Shown here piece after piece: positions 42,953-51,640 of a DNA stretch of 64,000 nt; within the stretch, counting starts at the first letter, position 1, and every line of letters begins with the position of its first letter. Source of the stretch: Streptomyces cadmiisoli (GTDB lineage: Bacteria > Actinomycetota > Actinomycetes > Streptomycetales > Streptomycetaceae); NCBI RefSeq assembly GCF_003261055.1, contig NZ_CP030073.1, positions 2,356,001 to 2,420,000 of the forward strand, given 5' to 3'. The notes under the pieces are model-generated. The model had not been told where the DNA came from. It did not search any database and saw nothing but the letters and a program-made list of their open reading frames with translations. A program made the position numbers and the translations under genes.

Positions 42953-44485
42953 TCAATCACCGGCCAGCGGGCTCGGCAGCGGGCGGTAGCGGGCGTCGGC
43001 GCCGTCCGCGCCGGTCCAGCGCAGCAGCAGGTTGGTCTTGGCGGGCAGTGTCGGCGAGGAGAGCAGCGCGGCGATCTCGGGGAGGTCGTGCCGGGCCAGC
43101 TCACGGCGCAGGGCGGGCCAGGGGGCGAAGCCGGGCCGCCGCTCGGCCAGCGCCTCGGCGATCTCGATCAGATGGTTGACGACCAGGCAGTACACCAGCC
43201 GCTCCCAGCCGGCGGCCCGGGACACCTCCGGCAGCACCTTCACGCCCTCGGCGTCGCGGAACAGCGCCTGCACGGGCGTGCCGTCGGCGGCGCAGGCGAT
43301 CAGCGAGTTCTGCAGGTGGGCCTCCAGGACGACGCCGTGGTCGGCGAAGGCGGCCAGGACCGGGGGCACCACCTGGCGCAGATACGCCTGCCACCAGGCC
43401 GCGGGGTCGGCCGCGCCGTCCAGCGGGCTGCCCGCGAAGCCCTCCACCAGTCCGGCGGCCAGGAACGGGGTCGCGCCGGGCAGGACCCGGCCGCGCAGTC
43501 CGTCGCGCACCAGGACGGCGAGTTCCTCGAAGGCGAACCCGGCGGTGCGGTAGCCCCGGTCCGTCAGCCAGGCCGCCGGGCCGTCCGCCAGGGCCCGGCC
43601 GGCGGCGGCGTCGACCCGGCGCAGCTTCAGCAGGTCGTGCCGCCACAGCCGCCGTACGTCGTTGGTGATGCGCACGTCCAGGCTGAACTTCAGGAACAGA
43701 TCGTGCCCGGGGGCGTACACCGTGCGGATCGCGGCCGTCGGCCAGGCCGGGAACGGCGTGGTGCCGAGCCGGATCAGCCGTCCGTCCGCGAACGCGGGGG
43801 CGAGGTCACGGGCGGCCAGTTCGAGCTGCCAGGGGTGGGCGGGCAGCAGCCGGTAGCCGGGCGGCGCCTCGCCGAGGGCGTCCAGTGCCGAGGTGTCGCC
43901 CTCCTGGACGACGGTGTCCTCGCGCAGCCCGAGCAGGGTCAGCGGGAAGCGGGCGTGGGCCTCGGGCGCGTAGGGCAGCCAGCCGGCCACCGGGCCGCCG
44001 CCGCGCGCCTTGGGGGCGGGGTGGTGCGGGTGGCCGGTGACCAGGCACTGCTCGGAGCGCAGGTAGGGGTCGCCGGGCGGGGCGGTCCGCGCGCGGGCGG
44101 CGAGCAGCGCGGCGACGGCGTCGCGGCTGTCGATCATCTCGGCGGGCAGTTCGTGGTTGGACAGGCCGGTGTGGTGGCGCAGTTCGTCGGCGACGAGTTT
44201 GACGAGTCCGGTGTGGTCCAGGCGCTGCCAGCGGCCGTCCGTGTACAGCTCGGGCGCGGTCGGCCGACGCCGGCCGCGCACCCGCAGCAGCCGGTCCCCG
44301 CCGGGCAGCCGGTGCACCCCCGGGCGGCCGGGCACCGGCAGTGCCACCTCGCGCAGCAGGCAGTTGAGCAGCGGTGCCGCCGCGAGGGCGTCGGCCCGGT
44401 CGCGGACGCGGTCGGCTGCCGGGGCGTCCTCGTCGGCGGGCGGGGGGATGAGGTCCACGCGTTCCACTCGTTCTCTACGGTTCAT
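42953..44485 (-). CDS. IucA/IucC-family NIS siderophore synthetase (first of divergent pair)
   Basis: ATP-dependent ligase that joins a carboxylate (usually citrate or succinyl derivative) to an amine or alcohol in NRPS-independent siderophores; 510 residues. Conserved segments are EQCLVTGHPHHPAPKARGG, LLPAHPWQLEL, LGTTPFPAWPTAAIRTVYAP, HDLFLKFSLDVRITNDVRR and LEAHLQNSLIACAADGTP, followed by a FhuF-like ferric reductase/transporter-like C-terminus with AKTNLLLRW. ATG 44485 lacks a clear SD. It is divergent from a second synthetase, 86 bases apart. Confidence 0.9.
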   Translation of the reverse strand: MNRRERVERVDLIPPPADEDAPAADRVRDRADALAAAPLLNCLLREVALPVPGRPGVHRLPGGDRLLRVRGRRRPTAPELYTDGRWQRLDHTGLVKLVADELRHHTGLSNHELPAEMIDSRDAVAALLAARARTAPPGDPYLRSEQCLVTGHPHHPAPKARGGGPVAGWLPYAPEAHARFPLTLLGLREDTVVQEGDTSALDALGEAPPGYRLLPAHPWQLELAARDLAPAFADGRLIRLGTTPFPAWPTAAIRTVYAPGHDLFLKFSLDVRITNDVRRLWRHDLLKLRRVDAAAGRALADGPAAWLTDRGYRTAGFAFEELAVLVRDGLRGRVLPGATPFLAAGLVEGFAGSPLDGAADPAAWWQAYLRQVVPPVLAAFADHGVVLEAHLQNSLIACAADGTPVQALFRDAEGVKVLPEVSRAAGWERLVYCLVVNHLIEIAEALAERRPGFAPWPALRRELARHDLPEIAALLSSPTLPAKTNLLLRWTGADGADARYRPLPSPLAGD

Positions 44486-44571
44486 TTCGTGCGGAGACGA
44501 TCAGTATCGCTGTCGTCACACCGCGCCGTGACAGACCCGTCCGCGCCAGACCCGTTCCGAGGAGCCCGCCC

Positions 44572-46065
44572 GTGCACCGACCCCCCACCGCCGAGGCCGA
44601 GGTCGCCGCGGAACTGGCCGTCGTACGCCCCGACCTGAGCGCGCGGTACACGGCCGCGCTGCCCGGCGCGCGGGCGGCCGTGCTGACCCGGCTGTGGCGC
44701 GCGCTCACCCATGAGCCGCTGACCTGGGTGGAGGGCCACGATCGCGGCCGGGACGGCCTCACCCTGCGGCTGGCCGACGGCCGCCGGCTGCGCGGGCCGG
44801 TGCCGGACCCGTACGCGACCGGCGACCACGTCACGTCGGTACGGCTCGCCGGCACGGTGTACGACCGTCCCGCACGGCTGATGGCGGACCTCGCCGTACC
44901 GCACGGCACGGACTTCGCCGCCGAACTCGACCACGGTGTCGCCTCGCTGGCGCTGTCGCGGGCGGGACAACCCGCTCACCCGAAGGAGTGGCCGACACGC
45001 GACTGGGAGTGGGAGCAGCGGGTGGTGGACGGGCATCCGTTCCACCCGAACTGCCGCTCCAGGCCCGGCTTCTCGGTGGCCGAGCAGCTCGCCTACGGGC
45101 CCGAGCACGGGCCGGTGGTCGGCCTCGGGGCGGTGCCGGTGCCGGTCCACTCGTGCCTGGTCACCGGTGTGTGGCCGGACGGGATGCGCGACGGGCGGCA
45201 TGTGCTGGTGCCCGTGCACCCGTGGCAGGCGGCGCACGTGCTGAAGCGGCCGTGCGAGGAACGGCTGACCGGGCACCCGCTGATGTCCCTGCGCACGCTG
45301 GCCCTGAGCGACGGACCGCACGTCAAGACGGCGCTGAGCGCCCGGCTCACCTCGTCCGTGCGGGACATCTCGGTCGCGTCGATCCGCTCCGCGTCGGTCC
45401 TCTCGGCCTTCGCGGAGGAACTGGCGGCGCGCACGGACGGCCTGCTGCACATGACCCGCACGCTCGGCGCGGTGACGGACGGCTCGCCCGACCTCGCGGC
45501 CGTGCTGCGCCAGTCACCGCAGGAGTACGCCGGGGCCGGCGAGCGGGTGCTGCCCGTGGCGGCGCTCGCGGGCACCGGACTGCCCGGGTCGGCCGACTGG
45601 CTCGGCGCGTTCGCCCGGCTGGCCGTCGGCGTCGGACTGCGGCTGCTGGAACTGGGGGTGGCCCTGGAGGCACACGGTCAGAACCTCCTCGTGGTGCTGT
45701 CGGAGTCGGGCGCGCCCCTCCGGCTGGTCTACCGCGACCTCGCGGACATCCGGGTCAGTCCGGCCCGGCTCGCCCGGCACGGCATCCCCGTGCCCGAGTT
45801 GCCCGTCCGGATCGTCACCGACGACGTGACGGCGCTGCGGCGCAAGCTGTTCGGGTCGCTGGTGGCGGGCGCGCTCGCGCACACGGCCGGGTCCGGGCCG
45901 GCGCTGCGGACGGCACTGGAGAGCGCCGTACGGGATCTGCCGCGCACCCCCGATCTGGTCGCGCTGTGCGAGGCTCCGCTGCCCACGAAGGCGCTGACGC
46001 TGATGCGGCTGTCACCGGGCACGGTCGGGGACCTGTGGGCGGAGTTGCCCAATCCGCTTCTGTGA
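44572..46065 (+). CDS. IucA/IucC-family NIS siderophore synthetase (second of divergent pair)
   Basis: Second NIS ligase, 497 residues, starting at GTG 44572 with GAGGAG 7 bases upstream. Seen motifs are VVDGHPFHPNCRSRPGFS, LVPVHPWQAAHVL, TALSARLTSSVRDISVASI, LGVALEAHGQNLLVVLSE, VYRDLADIRVSP and LPTKALTLMRLSP. The two synthetases are only distantly alike, as expected for enzymes that carry out successive condensations. No decarboxylase, N-hydroxylase, transporter or IdeR/DmdR box (TTAGGTTAGGCTAACCTAA) is evident nearby, so the product cannot be named. Confidence 0.9.
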   Translation: MHRPPTAEAEVAAELAVVRPDLSARYTAALPGARAAVLTRLWRALTHEPLTWVEGHDRGRDGLTLRLADGRRLRGPVPDPYATGDHVTSVRLAGTVYDRPARLMADLAVPHGTDFAAELDHGVASLALSRAGQPAHPKEWPTRDWEWEQRVVDGHPFHPNCRSRPGFSVAEQLAYGPEHGPVVGLGAVPVPVHSCLVTGVWPDGMRDGRHVLVPVHPWQAAHVLKRPCEERLTGHPLMSLRTLALSDGPHVKTALSARLTSSVRDISVASIRSASVLSAFAEELAARTDGLLHMTRTLGAVTDGSPDLAAVLRQSPQEYAGAGERVLPVAALAGTGLPGSADWLGAFARLAVGVGLRLLELGVALEAHGQNLLVVLSESGAPLRLVYRDLADIRVSPARLARHGIPVPELPVRIVTDDVTALRRKLFGSLVAGALAHTAGSGPALRTALESAVRDLPRTPDLVALCEAPLPTKALTLMRLSPGTVGDLWAELPNPLL

Positions 46066-46109
46066 GCACGGGTTTGGAGCCCGACACCACCGGTCAATAG
46101 GATCCGCCG

Positions 46110-47378
46110 ATGATCACAAGAAAACGGTCGGCGACCGGGGCGTGCGTCCTGCTCGCCGCGCTGACGGCCGGCCTCGTCCCGCCGTCCGCGGCGTTCGCCG
46201 ACGAGACCACGGCAACCGCCCCCAAGGTCAATCTGGTACTGGACGTCAGCGGTTCGATGCGGGAACGGGACATCGACGGCGGGTCGCGGATGGCCGCGGC
46301 GAAACAGGCGTTCAACGAGGTGCTGGACGCCACGCCCGAGGACGTGCAGCTCGGCATCCGCACCCTCGGCGCCGACTACCCCGGCGACGACCAGAAGACG
46401 GGGTGCCGGGACACCGCGCAGCTCTACCCGGTCGGCCCGCTGGACCGCACCGAGGCCAAGGCGGCGGTCGCCACGCTCGCCCCCACCGGCTGGACCCCGA
46501 TCGGGCCGGCGCTGCTCAAGGCGGCCGACGACCTCGACGGCGGCACCGGATCCAAGCGCATCGTGCTGATCAGCGACGGCGAGGACACCTGCGCCCCGCT
46601 CGACCCGTGCGAGGTGGCCCGGGAGATAGCGGCCAAGGGCATCGGCCTGACCATCGACACCCTCGGCCTGGTGCCGAACACCAAGATGCGTCAGCAGCTC
46701 AGCTGCATCGCCGAGGCGACCGGTGGCACGTACACCTCGGTGGAGCACACGGACGAACTCACCGACAAGGTTAACCAGTTGGTCGACCGGGCCGCCGACC
46801 CCGTGGTGACGCCGGTCGCCACCGAGGGCGCCGACCGGTGCGCCGAGGCCCCGGCGCTGGAGTCGGGCCTGTACACCGACCGCGCGGAGTTCGGCCAGCA
46901 GCGCTGGTACCGGGTCGACGTGCTGCCCGGCCGGGAACTGCGCGCCTCGGTGAGTGTCGCGGCGGACCGCGACGTGAACCCGGGCTACGGGGTGCTGCTG
47001 CGGGCGGTCACGGCACAGGGCCGCGAGATCGTGCGCGGCGAGGCGGCGGGCAACGGCCGTACCGACGTGATCTCGACGGGACTGCGCTATCCGAAGCGCG
47101 CCGCCGACGACGACGCCGACGAGCCCGCGGCCGAGGCGGTCTGCCTCCAGGTCACCCACTCCTTCTCGGCGGCCTCCGGCGTGCAGACCACGCCCGGTCT
47201 GCCGCTGGAGCTGACCGTCGACGTGGTGGACGGGCCGGGCGAGGCGGACGACGTGGCCTCCTTCGGTCTCGGACGCGGCTGGTGGCTGCTCGCCGTTCTC
47301 GTGCTGACCGGATTCGTCGCCGGTCTGCTGTGCGGCTGGCTGTCACGCTGGCGGCTCGCGGTCTGGAGGACCAACTGA
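46110..47378 (+). CDS. Secreted/membrane-anchored VWA-domain protein
   Basis: A 422-residue protein with signal peptide (1-30, ending SAAFADETT), a von Willebrand A domain (about 38-235) with MIDAS DVSGSM plus the distal Thr and Asp in PTGWTPIG and LISDGEDTC, a beta-rich domain, and a C-terminal transmembrane helix (WWLLAVLVLTGFVAGLLCGWL). MIDAS proteins bind divalent metal and act in adhesion or complex assembly. TAGGAT (46098-46103) is 6 bases before the ATG, so the message is probably leaderless. The stop overlaps the next start by one base (TGATG). Confidence 0.88.
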   Translation: MITRKRSATGACVLLAALTAGLVPPSAAFADETTATAPKVNLVLDVSGSMRERDIDGGSRMAAAKQAFNEVLDATPEDVQLGIRTLGADYPGDDQKTGCRDTAQLYPVGPLDRTEAKAAVATLAPTGWTPIGPALLKAADDLDGGTGSKRIVLISDGEDTCAPLDPCEVAREIAAKGIGLTIDTLGLVPNTKMRQQLSCIAEATGGTYTSVEHTDELTDKVNQLVDRAADPVVTPVATEGADRCAEAPALESGLYTDRAEFGQQRWYRVDVLPGRELRASVSVAADRDVNPGYGVLLRAVTAQGREIVRGEAAGNGRTDVISTGLRYPKRAADDDADEPAAEAVCLQVTHSFSAASGVQTTPGLPLELTVDVVDGPGEADDVASFGLGRGWWLLAVLVLTGFVAGLLCGWLSRWRLAVWRTN

Positions 47379-48199
47379 TGCGTATCACCCGTGCCTTGAG
47401 TGTCGCCGCGCTGGCGCTCGGGCTCGCCGCGGCCCCCGCGGCGGCCGACTCCACACCGTCCGCGAGCCCCACCGGGGAGGCCGCGGCCCCGACGAAGGCC
47501 GGTACGTCGTTCCGTACGGCCACCGAGATCGCCCAGGGGCAGACGGCCACGGCCGACGGCTCGGCCGGCGACTACCTGTACTGGTCGTTCCCGGCCGACG
47601 CCGGCCTGCGGCCGACCGTCCGGGCGACGGTGAAGCTGCCCGAGGCGCACGCCGCCGAGACCTGGCAGGTGGACGTGTACGACGGCCTGCGCCGCCGGCA
47701 GGCCTGCCGGTACGGCGCGCAGACCCGCACCGCCGCCCAGGACGCCTCCTCCGTCGAGCTGTCCTGCACGCTGCGGACGGTGCGGGCCTGGTCCGAGCCC
47801 TGGGCGTACGACCCGCTACCGGGCACCTACTACGTCCGTCTGACGGCCGTGGGCCTGCCGACCTCCGACCGGGGTCTGCCGATCGGCGCCGAACTGCGGG
47901 TCGACGCCCGCGAGATCGGCGGGGCGGCGGCGGTGGACGGATCGCTGGCAGAGCCGCTGGTGCCGGGCGTCGCCCTCGCGGGGCGGGATCAGCAGGAGGA
48001 GTCGGAGGAGTCCGAGGAGGACACGCCGTCCGCCGTGCTGTCCGCGGTCGAGCCGGAGGACGGCTGGGCGTCCGGCTGGTGGTCGGACCGCTGGGTGTGG
48101 ACGGCGGTCGGCGGGGCCCTGGCCGCGCTCGCGGGCGTCGGCGGGTACGCGCTGACACGCGGGTCCGGGCGGCCGGGGCGGGTGCCGCCGGGAGCGTGA
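47378..48199 (+). CDS. Exported single-pass protein partnered with VWA protein
   Basis: A 273-residue protein beginning MRITRALSVAALALGLAAAP (signal peptide). It has a beta-sandwich region similar in tone to the second domain of the upstream VWA protein (AGDYLYWSFPADAGLRPTVRATVKLPE, WQVDVYDGLRRRQACR, GTYYVRLTAVGLPTSD), an acidic linker (EESEESEED) and a C-terminal helix (WVWTAVGGALAALAGVGGYAL). It overlaps the VWA gene by one base, so the two are coupled and probably form one envelope complex. Function unknown. Confidence 0.82.
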   Translation: MRITRALSVAALALGLAAAPAAADSTPSASPTGEAAAPTKAGTSFRTATEIAQGQTATADGSAGDYLYWSFPADAGLRPTVRATVKLPEAHAAETWQVDVYDGLRRRQACRYGAQTRTAAQDASSVELSCTLRTVRAWSEPWAYDPLPGTYYVRLTAVGLPTSDRGLPIGAELRVDAREIGGAAAVDGSLAEPLVPGVALAGRDQQEESEESEEDTPSAVLSAVEPEDGWASGWWSDRWVWTAVGGALAALAGVGGYALTRGSGRPGRVPPGA

Positions 48200-48208
48200 C
48201 CGTCCGCC

Positions 48209-48241
48209 GGAGGCAGGCCCGCCCCGTGCGGGCCTGCCTCC
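48209..48241. terminator. Strong bidirectional hairpin terminator
   Basis: Perfect 14-bp stem GGAGGCAGGCCCGC (48209-48222) and GCGGGCCTGCCTCC (48228-48241) with loop CCCGT, between the end of the VWA operon and the end of the convergent hxlR-type gene. Confidence 0.9.
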
Positions 48242-48280
48242 GTTCCGGTCGAACGTCCGCTTCTCGGGCCGGGGCCCCGT

Positions 48281-48919
48281 TCAGTCCTCCCGCAGGGCCT
48301 TGGCGAGGGTGCCGTCCCCGGTCACCCGGATCCGGCCGGCGCGCACCGCGTCGGTCACGCTCAACTCGCCGCGTCCCACCGCCGTGCAGGTGCCGGTGTC
48401 CAGGACCAGCCGGGCGTCCGGCTCGACGGGAGCGGGCCCGTCGCCGTACACCGGGCCGGACCCCGACCCGGCGTGCAGATGGAACTCCCCCTCCTCCAGC
48501 CGCACTTCCACCAGCCCCTCCCCCGCTCCCGCCTGCGCCAGATTGCGCAGCAGCGGCAGCGCGAACCAGTGCGCGCGCACGGCGTCCGTCGGCCGCCGCT
48601 CGCCCAGCTCGGCCTGTCCCCACACGTTCAGCGCCTGGAGCACCGGCAGCAACTCCCGCCCGCGCACGGTGATTTCGTACACATAGGCCGCCGCGGGCGG
48701 TGCCAGCCGGCGCCGGGTCGCCAGTCCGTCGCGCTCCATGTCCTTCAGCCGCGAGGCGAGTACGTCCGTGCTGACACCCGGCAGATCCGCGTGCAGGTCC
48801 GTGTAGCGGCGCGGGCCGGCGAGCAGTTCACGGACGATCAGCAGGGTCCAGCGGTCACCCACGGCGTCGAGGGCGCGGGCCGCGGAGCAGTACTGGTCGT
48901 AGCTTCGGCGAGGTGGCAT
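48281..48919 (-). CDS. HxlR-family winged-helix regulator with SCP2-like C-terminus
   Basis: A 212-residue regulator from ATG 48919 (MPPRRSYDQYCSAARALDAVGDRW). The HxlR domain (1-100) has YCSAARALDAVGDRWTLLIVRELLAGPRRYTDLHADLPGV and the wing with YEITVRGREL. Residues 110-212 resemble a sterol-carrier-like domain (EGEFHLHAGSGSGPVY, VTDAVRAGRIRVTGDGTLAKAL), which may bind a ligand. TAGACT on the minus strand is 7 bases before the ATG, with a TTGGAA -35 16 bases further, which overlaps one of two TTGG-N5-CCAA operators. It is divergent from an AlaA-like aminotransferase gene, its likely target. Confidence 0.88.
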   Translation of the reverse strand: MPPRRSYDQYCSAARALDAVGDRWTLLIVRELLAGPRRYTDLHADLPGVSTDVLASRLKDMERDGLATRRRLAPPAAAYVYEITVRGRELLPVLQALNVWGQAELGERRPTDAVRAHWFALPLLRNLAQAGAGEGLVEVRLEEGEFHLHAGSGSGPVYGDGPAPVEPDARLVLDTGTCTAVGRGELSVTDAVRAGRIRVTGDGTLAKALRED

Positions 48920-48941
48920 GCGACGCAGTCTAGACATGTTG

Positions 48942-48975
48942 TTGGACTTTCCAAGCGACCACTTGGTAAAACCAA
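48942..48975. promoter_or_regulatory. Two TTGG-N5-CCAA operators, 21 bp apart
   Basis: TTGGACTTTCCAA (48942-48954) and TTGGTAAAACCAA (48963-48975) are perfect 4+4 inverted repeats with centres 21 bp apart, i.e. two helical turns on the same DNA face. The first overlaps the -35 of the hxlR-type gene and the second lies 31 bases before the aminotransferase ATG. Confidence 0.7.
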
Positions 48976-49006
48976 GCAAGACAAGTCACCGGAGGGGAAG
49001 CTGCGC

Positions 49007-50215
49007 ATGGAGTTCCGGCAGTCGAGCAAGCTCAGCGAGGTCTGTTACGAGATCCGCGGCCCGGTCATCGAGCACGCCAACGCGCTGGAGGAGGCCGGCC
49101 ACAGCGTGCTGCGCCTCAACACCGGCAACCCCGCCCTGTTCGGCTTCGAGGCGCCGGAGGAGATCCTCCAGGACATGATCCGGATGCTGCCGCAGGCGCA
49201 CGGGTACACCGACTCGCGCGGTGTCCTCTCCGCCCGCCGGGCCGTCGCCCAGCGCTACCAGACCCTGGGCCTGGAGGTCGGCGTCGACGACGTCTTCCTC
49301 GGCAACGGCGTCTCCGAGCTGGTCTCGATGGTCGTGCAGGCGCTGGTCGAGGACGGCGACGAGATCCTGATCCCCGCCCCCGACTTCCCGCTGTGGACGG
49401 CGGTGACGACCCTGGCCGGCGGCAAGGCGGTGCACTACCTCTGCGACGAGCAGGCCGACTGGTACCCGGACCTGGACGACATGGCCGCGAAGATCACGGA
49501 CCGTACCAAGGCCGTGGTCCTCATCAACCCCAACAACCCCACCGGCGCGGTCTACCCCGAGGAGGTCGTGGAGGGCATCCTCGACCTCGCGCGCCGGCAC
49601 GGCCTGATGGTCTTCGCGGACGAGATCTACGACCAGATCCTCTACGACGACGCCGTGCACCACTCGGCCGCGGCCCTCGCCCCCGACCTGGTGGTGCTGA
49701 CCTTCTGCGGGCTGTCGAAGACGTACCGGGTGGCGGGCTTCCGCTCCGGCTGGCTGGTGGTCACGGGTCCCCGGCAGCACGCGCGCGACTATCTGGAGGG
49801 CCTGACCATGCTGGCCTCCATGCGGCTGTGCGCGAACGCGCCCGCGCAGTACGCCATCCAGGCGGCGCTCGGCGGGCGGCAGTCCATCCGCGAACTGACC
49901 TCCCCGGGCGGGCGGCTGCGCGAGCAGCGCGACGTGGCGTGGGAGAAGCTCAACGAGATCCCCGGCGTGTCGTGCGTGAAGCCCAAGGGCGCGCTGTACG
50001 CCTTCCCCCGTCTGGACCCCAAGGTGCACAAGATCCACGACGACGAGCGGTTCGTCCTGGACCTGCTGCTGCGCGAGAAGATCCAGGTGGTGCAGGGCAC
50101 GGGCTTCAACTGGCCGGCCCCGGACCACTTCCGCATCCTCACCCTCCCCCACGCGGACGACCTGGAGGCGGCGATCGGGCGGATCGGACGCTTCCTCGGC
50201 GGGTACCGGCAGTAG
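49007..50215 (+). CDS. alaA: AlaA-like alanine transaminase (PLP-dependent)
   Basis: Class I/II aminotransferase, 402 residues, starting at ATG 49007 with GGAGGGG 10 bases upstream. It closely resembles E. coli AlaA from memory: SSKLSEVCYEIRGPV, LRLNTGNPALFGF, PAPDFPLWTAAVTTL-type substrate region, INPNNPTGAVYPEE, FADEIYDQILYDD, and the PLP Lys in GLSKTYRVAGFRSGW. Probable reaction is alanine/pyruvate with 2-oxoglutarate/glutamate, though tyrosine aminotransferase activity is possible. Transcription is probably under the divergent HxlR regulator. Confidence 0.9.
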   Translation: MEFRQSSKLSEVCYEIRGPVIEHANALEEAGHSVLRLNTGNPALFGFEAPEEILQDMIRMLPQAHGYTDSRGVLSARRAVAQRYQTLGLEVGVDDVFLGNGVSELVSMVVQALVEDGDEILIPAPDFPLWTAVTTLAGGKAVHYLCDEQADWYPDLDDMAAKITDRTKAVVLINPNNPTGAVYPEEVVEGILDLARRHGLMVFADEIYDQILYDDAVHHSAAALAPDLVVLTFCGLSKTYRVAGFRSGWLVVTGPRQHARDYLEGLTMLASMRLCANAPAQYAIQAALGGRQSIRELTSPGGRLREQRDVAWEKLNEIPGVSCVKPKGALYAFPRLDPKVHKIHDDERFVLDLLLREKIQVVQGTGFNWPAPDHFRILTLPHADDLEAAIGRIGRFLGGYRQ

Positions 50216-50235
50216 TGGCCTTCTAGCCTGGTCGC

Positions 50236-50835
50236 ATGGGTGATCTGTTTCTCGTACGGCACGGCGAGACCGAGTGGTCGCGGTCCGGGCGGCACACCGG
50301 GCGCACCGATGTGCCCCTGACCGAACGCGGCCGGGAGGAGGCGCGCGCGGTCGTGCCGCTGATCCGCTCGCACCGGATCGGGGCCGTCTTCGTCAGCCCC
50401 TCGCAGCGGGCCCGTGAGACGGCCGAGCTGATCGGGCTGCACGACGCGCACACCGACCCCGACCTCATGGAATGGGACTACGGCGGCTACGAGGGGATCA
50501 CCACCGTCGCGATCCAGCGCGAACGGCCCGGCTGGTTCCTGTTCACGGACGGGGTCACCGCCGGGCCGCCGGACCGTCCCGGTGAGACCGCCGAGCAGGT
50601 CGGCGAGCGCGCCGACCGGGTGCTGGCCAAGGCGGACGTGGCGCTCGCCAACACCGAGGGCTGTGTGGTGCTGGTGTCGCACGGGCACTTCCTGCGCGTG
50701 CTGACCGCCCGCCGCCTCGGTCTGCCGCCCTGCGACGGGGCGCTGTTCCAGCTGGCCACCGGTGCCGTGTGCCGGCTGGGCACCGAGCACGGGCGGCCGG
50801 TGATCGCGGGGTGGAATGTCAGACCCGGGCCGTAG
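50236..50835 (+). CDS. Histidine phosphatase family protein
   Basis: A 199-residue phosphoglycerate-mutase-like phosphatase. LFLVRHGETEWS carries the catalytic RHG His, SPSQRARETAEL the second Arg, EWDYGGYEG the acid Glu and LVSHGHFLRVL the second His. Substrate is unknown; small members hydrolyse phosphosugars or other phosphoesters. TAGCCT (50224-50229) is 6 bases before the ATG, a leaderless arrangement, 20 bases after alaA. Confidence 0.88.
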   Translation: MGDLFLVRHGETEWSRSGRHTGRTDVPLTERGREEARAVVPLIRSHRIGAVFVSPSQRARETAELIGLHDAHTDPDLMEWDYGGYEGITTVAIQRERPGWFLFTDGVTAGPPDRPGETAEQVGERADRVLAKADVALANTEGCVVLVSHGHFLRVLTARRLGLPPCDGALFQLATGAVCRLGTEHGRPVIAGWNVRPGP

Positions 50836-50905
50836 TCTTCACCTGTGCCCGCCGGACACCGGGCGGGCCCGAGGGGACCTGCGCGCACCGGAGAGGAGGC
50901 GGGCC

Positions 50906-51535
50906 GTGACACGACCGCCCACCGCCGCCCAGCGGCGTGTCATCGACGCCGCCGATCCGGTCACCGGACGGCTGCGGGGCACGCAGCCGCAGCTCGCGGC
51001 GCTGGTGCAGCGGGGCCTGGCCTTCCGGCACCCGCGCCCGCCGCACGACCACTTCCTGACCCCGGCCGGGCACCGGATACGCGAGAGGGCCGCGCCCGAG
51101 CCGCCCGGCAGCGCGGCGCCGCCCGCGGACTCCGGCGTCTTCACCGCGCGTGTGGGCGGCGAGGAGCACCCGCCGCAGACCGGTCCGGCCCGGCGGCGCG
51201 AGGTGCACAGCGCCTGGCAGGGGCTGCTGGAGCTGCGCCGCATGACCAACACCGACGGCGCCACCGACCGCCCGTGCGGCTGGGAGCGCGCGCATCTGGT
51301 GCAGGCCGCCGCGCTCGCCCTGGAGGCCGCGGGGCACCGGCCGGCCGGCAGCGACACGGGCGGATACCGGGTGCGGGCCACCCCGCAGCCCGAGGCCGTC
51401 GCCGTGCACGAGCCGGACGCCGACGCGCTGCGGGCCTGCGCGGGCACACTGGAAGAGGCCGGCTGGCAGGTCGGCGAGCACACCGAGCCGCGCACCCGGG
51501 CCCGCTATCTGCTGGCGTCCCCGCGACGGGCATGA
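50906..51535 (+). CDS. Conserved hypothetical protein
   Basis: GTG at 50906 is preceded by GGAGG with a 7-base spacer. The 209-residue product has an N-terminal helix-rich domain that resembles a small winged-helix (RRVIDAADPVTGRLRGTQPQLAALVQRGLAFRHP...FLTPAGHRIRE), a Pro/Ala linker and a C-terminal domain (AHLVQAAALALEAAGH, AVHEPDADALRACAGTLEEAGWQV). I do not recognise it beyond a Streptomyces hypothetical; DNA or nucleotide binding would be a guess. Confidence 0.72.
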   Translation: MTRPPTAAQRRVIDAADPVTGRLRGTQPQLAALVQRGLAFRHPRPPHDHFLTPAGHRIRERAAPEPPGSAAPPADSGVFTARVGGEEHPPQTGPARRREVHSAWQGLLELRRMTNTDGATDRPCGWERAHLVQAAALALEAAGHRPAGSDTGGYRVRATPQPEAVAVHEPDADALRACAGTLEEAGWQVGEHTEPRTRARYLLASPRRA

Positions 51536-51640
51536 TGATCGTGCCGAGACCGACGGCGGGGGCGTGCGGCCCACGACGGCCGCTGCGTCCGACCGCCACG
51601 ATCGGCAGCCGCTGCGTCCCGACCACGACAGGGGAGAACC

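Noticed and set aside
44486..44571. Iron-responsive IdeR/DmdR box between the NIS synthetase genes
   Set aside because: I searched for a TTAGGTTAGGCTAACCTAA-like 19-mer and found nothing convincing; only a short CGAT-CAGT-ATCG repeat is present.
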